A stretch of 35,316 nucleotides of DNA from a bacterium (GTDB lineage: Bacteria; Zhuqueibacterota; Zhuqueibacteria; Zhuqueibacterales; Zhuqueibacteraceae). A program made the translations under genes and the position numbers. Below the pieces are notes generated by a model. That model was not told the origin of the DNA, ran no database searches, and saw only the letters and a program-made list of their open reading frames with translations. Every line of letters begins with the position of its first letter. The first letter of the stretch is position 1. Shown here in pieces: positions 29,133 to 35,316 of this stretch. The stretch is from the NCBI GenBank assembly GCA_022072515.1, contig JAJVHT010000009.1:9435-44750 (forward strand), read 5' to 3'.

Positions 29133-29549
29133 TCAAAAAAGCGGCTTGCCGATCATTTCAAAAACCATGTAAATCACCGCGCCCAAAGTTAAAATCGCAA
29201 ACGGCGCGGCCAAACCCATAAATTTGAAATTTTCCGTCATCACCTGCCCATATTCCAGCGCCGGGGCCGTGTTCACCGTGAGATCGCCTTGAATTTTGAC
29301 CTGGCATGCGAGACGTTCTTTGGTTTTTTCGCCGAACTGAAATTTCTCGAAAAACGACAGGCCGCTGGCCGATTCCGCCGGTTTCACGACGACTTTGTCG
29401 GTGCCGCACAAACCGAAGCCACGGCAATTGGCCAATTTGTTCACGCCGCCATAAACACTCACGCCAGCTTGCCGCGCCGCCTGACGCAGCGTCGTGCCGG
29501 CCGGCACTTCCACTTTCTTATTTTCCGCTTCGAAGAAAACGGTGGGCAT
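29133..29549 (-). CDS. Plant/adrenodoxin-type 2Fe-2S ferredoxin domain with C-terminal TM anchor; third Cys position is Asp
   Basis: VEVPAGTTLRQAARQAGVSVYGGVNKLANCRGFGLCGTDKVVVKPAE...RLACQVKIQGDLTV; C-terminal FAILTLGAVIYMVFEMI. Confidence 0.88.
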   Translation of the reverse strand: MPTVFFEAENKKVEVPAGTTLRQAARQAGVSVYGGVNKLANCRGFGLCGTDKVVVKPAESASGLSFFEKFQFGEKTKERLACQVKIQGDLTVNTAPALEYGQVMTENFKFMGLAAPFAILTLGAVIYMVFEMIGKPLF

Positions 29550-29639
29550 AAGTTGCTTCCTCCTTAAAAATTAAACGCTCAACTCCGCATCGGTGATTAG
29601 AAAAATTACTTTGCAAACTTTGCAGACCGGTTGCCGGCT

Positions 29640-30461
29640 TTACTTCCCTCCCACGGCCATAATTTGCTCGCGCGCTTTTTGCCCCAACTCGCCCGTGGGG
29701 TCCGCCTCCATCACTTTATGCCACCATTTGATGGCGTCATCTTTCTTGCCTTCGGCGAGATAGATCACACCGAGATTGAACATGGCGTAATCATAGTTGG
29801 GTTTGTCTTTCAAAACCTGTTGCAGCTCTGCCACCGCTTCCTGCCGTTTCGAGTTGTTGTAATAAGCGCCGGCCAGACTCATCCGGACCGGAATGTTGTC
29901 CGGCACGATTTCCAAATACCGCCGAAAGTAATCGGTCGCTTCCTCGAAACGACCGGCGATTTCATACATACTGCCCAGAGCCAACAGCGCCGTGGTGTCC
30001 TTGGGATTGGCTTGCAAATCGCTTTTGTATTTGCCGATCTGCTTGGTCACGTTTTCCATGGCGGCCATGTCCATGCCCTGACTGCCGCCTGCGCTAGGCG
30101 TGGCGCTGCCCATCTGCGCTTGGCTCATCGGTTCGGGATTTTTTTGTTTATAAGTCAACAAAAAAAGAATGCCGATGAGCGCCGGAATGCCCAACAAGGG
30201 GAGCAGAATGGTTCCCCATGATCGCGTCGAAGCGGCAGGAGCAGGCGCTGCCGGGCTTGTTTCGCCAGGAGACGTTTCCGCCGCAGCAGGCGCGCCGCTG
30301 GTGGTTTGGCCACAGGCATGGCAAAATTTGGCGTCGGGCTTAAGCTCGGCGCCGCAGCTCGGGCAAAAATTCGCGGCGCCATCTTTCGCCGGCGTGCCGC
30401 AATTCGAACAAAACTTCGCTCCCTTCGGCATTTCCGTGCCGCAGTTTGCGCATTGACTCAT
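29640..30461 (-). CDS. Double zinc-ribbon + TM + TPR protein
   Basis: CANCGTEMPKGAKFCSNCG...FCPSCGAELKPDAKFCHACG; one TM (ILLPLLGIPALIGILFLL); TPR-like repeats. Confidence 0.92.
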   Translation of the reverse strand: MSQCANCGTEMPKGAKFCSNCGTPAKDGAANFCPSCGAELKPDAKFCHACGQTTSGAPAAAETSPGETSPAAPAPAASTRSWGTILLPLLGIPALIGILFLLTYKQKNPEPMSQAQMGSATPSAGGSQGMDMAAMENVTKQIGKYKSDLQANPKDTTALLALGSMYEIAGRFEEATDYFRRYLEIVPDNIPVRMSLAGAYYNNSKRQEAVAELQQVLKDKPNYDYAMFNLGVIYLAEGKKDDAIKWWHKVMEADPTGELGQKAREQIMAVGGK

Positions 30462-30515
30462 GTGATTTCCTCGAATGGTTGCAGAGTTTTAGTTTATAAT
30501 AAATGGAATGAATTT

Positions 30516-31370
30516 TCAAGCCGGTTCAAACATATTCAGCACGCGGCCCAGCGTCTCGGTTTTGTCGTGATCATCGTGATGATGATAAATAAACAGCAGA
30601 TTGCGGATCATGCGCGCGATGATGTTGCGGGGCCGTGCCGGGTCCAGGCAACTTTCCTGAAACGGCAGCCGCGCCTGCTGTAGTAGCATCACGCAATCCG
30701 CGCGGGTGAGGGTCCGGCCTTTGTGAAACGGATCGAAATAAAGCGACCGCGGCGGCGCGTAATATTCACAAATAAAATGAATCGGCAGATTGATGCCGCG
30801 AATCGGCAGCCGCAAGCGGCGCGCCAGCACCAGATAGATTATCGACAAGGTAATCGGAATGCCGGTGCGGCGCTCCAGAACACAATTCAAAAATGAATTG
30901 TCCGGATCGTAATAATCTTCGATGTTGCCGGAAAAACCTTCTTGCTCAAAAATGATTTGATTCATGTAACGCAGAATCCGCGCTGGCTCGCGATCCGGAG
31001 ACAACCCTTTGATGAGCTGCGCCACATGATTGGCCAGGCGATCCAATTCCTGCCGATACGGCGTGACGTCGAGATGCGGGTAACCAAAACGCGCCAGCAG
31101 AAACGCCGCTTCTTCGAGATCGATTTGCTCATCGTCCAACAAACTGAGCAGATAAAACGAGCTGATCAAATCATCCTGGCGGATTTGCGCCAGAACGTTT
31201 TGGGCTTGGATGCGGACTTTGCCGTCGCCATCAGTGTGGCCGGCGGCGTGCAGAAAGGCGGTCGCCGGTTCGCCGATTTGCAGCAGACGCTCGCGCGCCA
31301 CCTCCCGCACATGGGTATCGTCATCGCCGAGCAAAGTAATCAACGCTTGTATTTCGCCGCTCTCGCGCAT
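30516..31370 (-). CDS. HEAT-repeat plus SirB1/transglutaminase-like protein
   Basis: LITLLGDDDTHVREVARERLLQIGEPATAFLHAA; SFLNCVLERRTGIPITLSIIYLVLARRLRLPIRGINLPIHFICEY. Confidence 0.9.
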   Translation of the reverse strand: MRESGEIQALITLLGDDDTHVREVARERLLQIGEPATAFLHAAGHTDGDGKVRIQAQNVLAQIRQDDLISSFYLLSLLDDEQIDLEEAAFLLARFGYPHLDVTPYRQELDRLANHVAQLIKGLSPDREPARILRYMNQIIFEQEGFSGNIEDYYDPDNSFLNCVLERRTGIPITLSIIYLVLARRLRLPIRGINLPIHFICEYYAPPRSLYFDPFHKGRTLTRADCVMLLQQARLPFQESCLDPARPRNIIARMIRNLLFIYHHHDDHDKTETLGRVLNMFEPA

Positions 31371-31385
31371 GTCGTCAATTTTCTA

Positions 31386-31439
31386 CCCCGATTTTGCATG
31401 CCAAGGCTGAATATTTCAGCGACGCAAAGAAAATCGGGG
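31386..31439. repeat. Nested stem-loop in the plsY to HEAT/SirB1 intergenic region
   Basis: Outer arms ccccgatttt / aaaatcgggg (10 bp perfect); inner gctgaa tat ttcagc. Confidence 0.75.
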
Positions 31440-31491
31440 TTTGCTGGTTATCGGTGCAAAATTAAGGTTCTAAATTTTTGCAAGGTCGTGC

Positions 31492-32139
31492 CTAAAGCGC
31501 CGGGCGCGTTTTGCCAAAACGATTTTCCGTGCCTTCGATGAGACGGCGAACGTTTTTGCGATGCGTGAAGACAATCAACACGCCGACCAGGAGGCTGAAC
31601 TGAAACAGCGCATCCGGCACGTCTTTATTGAACAGGATCTGCATCAACAACAACACCACGGGCAAGCTGAGCGCCGCCAGCATCGAACCGAGGGAAACAT
31701 AGCGGGTGAAATAAACCACGGCCACGAAAATGCCCAGGCAAACGATCGCGGCAACGGGGTACAACGCGATGATCATGCCCGCGGCCGTGCCGACGCCTTT
31801 GCCGCCGCGAAAGTCGGCAAACACGGTCCAGATGTGGCCGCAAACCGCGGCCAAGCCGGTGAGAATCGGCATCACGGTTGAATCAATATAGGCGGTGCCA
31901 AAGGGCTGCCATTGCGCGACCCATTGCGTGGCGGCGAAGCCTTTGAACACATCGATCAACATCACGACCAAGCCCGGCTTCCAGCCTAAAACGCGAAAGA
32001 CATTGGTGCCGCCGGCGTTGCCGCTGCCTTCACTGCGAATATCGAAGTCCCAACCGCGCAGCAGCTTGCCCGCAAGAATCGCGGTGGGAAACGACCCGAC
32101 TAAATAGCCGAGCCCAATCACGACAATAAACGTCCACAT
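31492..32139 (-). CDS. plsY: Glycerol-3-phosphate acyltransferase (acyl-phosphate dependent)
   Basis: GYLVGSFPTAILAGKLLRGWDFDIRSEGSGNAGGTNVFRVLGWKPGLVVMLIDVFKG...DFRGGKGVGTAAG. Confidence 0.96.
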   Translation of the reverse strand: MWTFIVVIGLGYLVGSFPTAILAGKLLRGWDFDIRSEGSGNAGGTNVFRVLGWKPGLVVMLIDVFKGFAATQWVAQWQPFGTAYIDSTVMPILTGLAAVCGHIWTVFADFRGGKGVGTAAGMIIALYPVAAIVCLGIFVAVVYFTRYVSLGSMLAALSLPVVLLLMQILFNKDVPDALFQFSLLVGVLIVFTHRKNVRRLIEGTENRFGKTRPAL

Positions 32140-32178
32140 AATACTTTTTTGCCGTTTCCTTGATTATTCTTTTTCATT

Positions 32179-33975
32179 TCATTCTCCGAGAAACGCGATA
32201 CCGATGGCGCCCGGCCCGGCGTGCGCACCGAGAACCGGCGCCACGCTCACGATCGTCACTTCCGGAATTTCAAAATATTGCCGAATCCATTCGGCATGAT
32301 AGCGCGCGCCGGCGGGATTATTGGCATGGGCGACGAGAAACCGCAAACGGCGTTTGCCGGTGGCGGCGCGTTTGACAATTCCCATCAATTTACGCCGGCC
32401 GTGATCACCGCCGAAAGTTTTAGCGACGATTTCGGGTTTGCCGGCGGCGTCCATCAACAAAATCGGTTTCAATCGCAACAACCGCGCCAGCGCGCCGCGA
32501 AAGCGCGAGACGCGGCCACCGCGCACGAGATATTCCATGGTTTCGAAGCTGATAAACAGACGGACGTTTTGAGTTGCCCACTCGACACGATTTTTCAACT
32601 CTTCGAGGTTATCGACGCCAGACTCAATCGCTTCTGCCGCTTCGCGCACGATCAGCGCCTGGCCGACGCAAACGTTTTTCGAATCGACGACGTGCACGTC
32701 GATTTGCGGTTTCACCGCTTGCGCCGCGCGCTGCGCCGCTTGCAACGTGCCGCTCAACGCGCCGGTAAGGATGATCGCCAGCGCCTGGTGATGATTCACC
32801 GCCGCTTGCTGAAAAACCTCTTGAAAATCTGCCGGCGCCGGCTGCGAAGTTTTGGGATGATGCGGCGAGCTTTCCAACAGGCGATAAAAATCCCGCGCCG
32901 TCATCGTGACTTTGTCGATGTAGCTTTGATGGCCGAAGTTCATCACCAACGGCACGACCCGAATATTGTGGCGAATCAATTCCTCCGGCGGCAAATCACA
33001 GGCGGAATCCGTGATGAGCGCAATGGTTTGGACTTCGGGGTCGTGATGCGCGCGCGTATGCTGCCGCCGCATGTCGTCCTTCTTCGTCTGCGCCAACGTC
33101 CCGTAATTTTGCGCAATGGCAAAAACCTGCTCCGGCGCGTTCGTGTGAATATGAATTTTAACGCGTTCCGGCGAGCCGGCGACGATCATCGAATTGCCCA
33201 AAGGCCGGAGTTGTTCTTTCAAATTTTTGCGGTCGATGTTTTCGCCGACAATCAACGCTTCGGTGCAAAATTGAAACGTAATGTCTTCCGGCGCCTCTTC
33301 GATCTTGGCTTTCGCATTGCCAAAGGTCAAGCCGGCCCGGGCGATGCGGTCAATTTTTCCAGACTGCGCGAAATTAAAGACGCCTTCCAGCAGATGCACG
33401 AAACCTTGCGCGCCGGCATCGACCACACCGGCTTTGGCGAGCGCTTTTAATTTGCGCGGCGTTTCTTGCAGCGATTGCGTGGCCACGGGGAGCGAATCCG
33501 CGAGCAACGCCCGGAAATCCGTGTTTCCCCGCCACTTCAATTGAATCCAACAGGCCCAGTCGCGAATCACCGTGAGAATCGTCCCTTCTTTCGGCTCGGC
33601 AATCGCATCGGCGGCGTTGTTGGCGGCGCGCTGCACGGCCTGCGCAAAATCTTCCAGTGTGGCGCGGATGCGGCCATTAAACCCTTCAGCCAAGCCTTGA
33701 AAAAACTGCGCCAAAATAGCGCCGGAATTGCCGCGGGCGCCCATCAGCGCCGAGTCGGCCACGGCCTGGCTCATGCCGTGCACCGAACCATCTTTGCACA
33801 GCAACGCGCCTTCGGCGACGCTGCGCATGGTGAGTGCCATGTTCGTACCGGTGTCGGAATCCGCTACCGGAAAAACGTTGATATTGTTCAGTTGCTCCTG
33901 CATCTGAATGACGCGCTGCGCACCGGAAATCACCGCACGCTTGAGTTGTAAACCGCTCAGATGAGTGATTGGCAT
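32179..33975 (-). CDS. DAK2-DegV fusion protein (FakA-like kinase + FakB-like fatty-acid-binding domain)
   Basis: N-term NNINVFPVADSDTGTNMALTM (DAK2/FakA), central FQFCTEALIVG...VKIHIHTNAPEQVFAIAQNYG, C-term IALITDSACDLPPEELIRHNIRVVPLVMNFG (DegV). Confidence 0.94.
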   Translation of the reverse strand: MPITHLSGLQLKRAVISGAQRVIQMQEQLNNINVFPVADSDTGTNMALTMRSVAEGALLCKDGSVHGMSQAVADSALMGARGNSGAILAQFFQGLAEGFNGRIRATLEDFAQAVQRAANNAADAIAEPKEGTILTVIRDWACWIQLKWRGNTDFRALLADSLPVATQSLQETPRKLKALAKAGVVDAGAQGFVHLLEGVFNFAQSGKIDRIARAGLTFGNAKAKIEEAPEDITFQFCTEALIVGENIDRKNLKEQLRPLGNSMIVAGSPERVKIHIHTNAPEQVFAIAQNYGTLAQTKKDDMRRQHTRAHHDPEVQTIALITDSACDLPPEELIRHNIRVVPLVMNFGHQSYIDKVTMTARDFYRLLESSPHHPKTSQPAPADFQEVFQQAAVNHHQALAIILTGALSGTLQAAQRAAQAVKPQIDVHVVDSKNVCVGQALIVREAAEAIESGVDNLEELKNRVEWATQNVRLFISFETMEYLVRGGRVSRFRGALARLLRLKPILLMDAAGKPEIVAKTFGGDHGRRKLMGIVKRAATGKRRLRFLVAHANNPAGARYHAEWIRQYFEIPEVTIVSVAPVLGAHAGPGAIGIAFLGE

Positions 33976-34157
33976 GTCAAACTTTGCCTTTTCTAAAAAT
34001 CGTGTTGGTTTGTCGCATCCGTGCTATTGGCTTTTTGTCCATCGTTTTCGCGTCGTCAAACTGTCCCGAAAATTAAATGTAGTTGTGAGGGCGGGAAAAG
34101 TCAAGAAAAAAAAGCCGCGCCGCGATATTTTGCCGAAATGACAATTTGAAAAACAAC

Positions 34158-34186
34158 TTGACTTTGCCGTAAAGATTTAGTAAATA
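34158..34186 (+). promoter_or_regulatory. Candidate sigma70 promoter TTGACT-N17-TAAATA
   Basis: ttgact ttgccgtaaagatttag taaata, about 100 nt upstream of ATG 34289. Confidence 0.5.
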
Positions 34187-34288
34187 TAGACAATTCCGCA
34201 ACGGTTAGGCCTATTCAACCGCCGGAAAATGTGATCATGAACTGAAGTATGAATCAACTGCACAGGCAAGGTGGTCAGGAGGTTCGTC

Positions 34289-34798
34289 ATGCGATACAAA
34301 AATTTCACGGTATTTATTTTTATACTTCTACTGCCGGTCTTGGCTTTCGGACAATTAAAAGAGCAACTGAAGCCGCAGCCTTTTGCGCAGCTTCTCACCC
34401 AGCCGCAAGGATTGTTGGGATTGATTGGCCTGAACCCCAACCGCTTTTCCATGCAGCAGAGTTATTCGCTGGGTTATATGTCGGTCGGTGGCCATGGATA
34501 CAGCCAGGGCGTCTATTTGAATACCATGTCTTATCGCTTGTTCGATCCTTTGCAGGTTTCCTTGCAATGGGGCGTGATGAATCAGCCGTTAAAGGGGATG
34601 GGCGTGCCGAGCCTTTATCAAAACGGCTTTTTCGTCTCCGGCGCCAGTGTCGATTATAAACCAAGTCGCAATTTATCCATCGGCGTCCAATTCAATCGCT
34701 ATCCGGCCGGATACGGCTATCGCGGCTATCCTTATTCTAATTATGACGATTCCTGGCTGCGGCCCGTCACACCGAATGAGGAAAAGCAAGACCGCTGA
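34289..34798 (+). CDS. Secreted/outer-membrane hypothetical protein with signal peptide
   Basis: MRYKNFTVFIFILLLPVLAFGQLKEQ signal peptide; alternating aromatic strands; PYSNYDDSWLRP tail; aggagg Shine-Dalgarno-like upstream. Confidence 0.75.
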   Translation: MRYKNFTVFIFILLLPVLAFGQLKEQLKPQPFAQLLTQPQGLLGLIGLNPNRFSMQQSYSLGYMSVGGHGYSQGVYLNTMSYRLFDPLQVSLQWGVMNQPLKGMGVPSLYQNGFFVSGASVDYKPSRNLSIGVQFNRYPAGYGYRGYPYSNYDDSWLRPVTPNEEKQDR

Positions 34799-34891
34799 AG
34801 GTTTTCACCAAAACGTAAAGCCGAAAACGTAGTTGCGTCTTAGCATGACGCCTTCCGTTTTACGTCAAACGACAACTCGGGAGATTCTTTC

Positions 34892-35316
34892 GTGAAACGT
34901 CAACATCAAATGGCGAGTCCCTCGCGCGCCAAATCAACCAGTAGTGCGGCGCCGTCGAAACGCATGGCAAAATCAGAAAAAGCTCCTCTCGATCTCCGGC
35001 GGAGCTTTTTTAGTGTTGTGCTGTGGGGATTGGGCATCGTCAATGTTTTGCTCATCGCCTCCTCGGTGCGCAATCATTTTGCGACCGGCAGCGAGCCGAC
35101 GATCAGCTCGGATACGGCCATCGTCGCGGAAGACGCCAATGCCGTCATGAAAATTGAGGTCCTAAATGGCTGCGGGGTTGACGGCATGGCGCGCAAATTT
35201 GCAGATTACTTGAAAAAACAGGGTTTCGACCCAGTGACGGTCACCAACTTCGAGCGCCATGATATTCCGCGCACGATGATCATTGACCGCACCTCGAATA
35301 TCTCAGTGAATGGGCG
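34892..35316 (+). CDS. LytR_C domain-containing membrane-anchored protein (truncated by window end)
   Basis: GTG start after cgggag; one TM (FFSVVLWGLGIVNVLLIASS); AVMKIEVLNGCGVDGMARKFADYLKKQGFDPVTVTNFERHDIPRTMIIDR is LytR_C. Confidence 0.85.
   Translation, partial: MKRQHQMASPSRAKSTSSAAPSKRMAKSEKAPLDLRRSFFSVVLWGLGIVNVLLIASSVRNHFATGSEPTISSDTAIVAEDANAVMKIEVLNGCGVDGMARKFADYLKKQGFDPVTVTNFERHDIPRTMIIDRTSNISVNG
34977..35011. terminator. Intrinsic-terminator-like hairpin inside the LytR_C reading frame
   Basis: aaaaagctcc (34977-34986) ... ggagcttttt (35001-35010) followed by t; perfect 10-bp arms plus T6. Confidence 0.55.

Noticed and set aside
32221-33450. 409-aa plus-strand ORF antisense to the DAK2-DegV gene
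   Set aside because: Shadow ORF; composition is typical of reverse-complement coding sequence.

Overview
The window is a gene-dense bacterial chromosomal segment, about 35 kb, with no rRNA, tRNA, CRISPR array or intact transposon recognised. Protein style and intergenic repeats suggest an uncultured KSB1/Calditrichota-like lineage, but that is only an impression. Main blocks, left to right: (i) the end of a DUF59/MIP18-family gene, a small haem-copper-oxidase-I-like membrane protein, and a LytTR response regulator; (ii) a compact minus-strand glpD-cydA-cydB-AspT/YidE-like operon; (iii) a K+/Na+:H+ antiporter, a DinB/DfsB-like protein and an NmrA-like reductase; (iv) a minus-strand respiratory cluster with a NarI/Hdr-like membrane subunit, a NasA/NapA-like molybdopterin oxidoreductase, a 4Fe-4S subunit, a Tat-type Rieske protein, a 75-aa membrane protein and a TDT/SLAC1-family channel; (v) a plus-strand stress/signalling island with DksA-like, zinc-ribbon, lamin-tail-domain, UspA, Rnk/GreA-like, degenerate receiver, histidine kinase, NtrC-type regulator and a small Cys-rich protein; (vi) an AmpG-like MFS protein with a large extracytoplasmic insertion; (vii) a minus-strand block with Uma2, two 2Fe-2S ferredoxins, a zinc-ribbon/TPR protein, a HEAT/SirB1 protein, PlsY and a DAK2-DegV fusion. 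The most notable observations are: a fossil copy of the respiratory operon's promoter plus the N-terminal part of its first gene, 16 kb away in front of the LytTR regulator; a receiver domain that has lost its phosphoacceptor Asp and switch Thr; a membrane-anchored ferredoxin with an Asp in place of the third cluster Cys; the unusual composition and topology of the Mo-oxidoreductase/Rieske/anion-channel cluster; and a DAK2-DegV fusion next to plsY.
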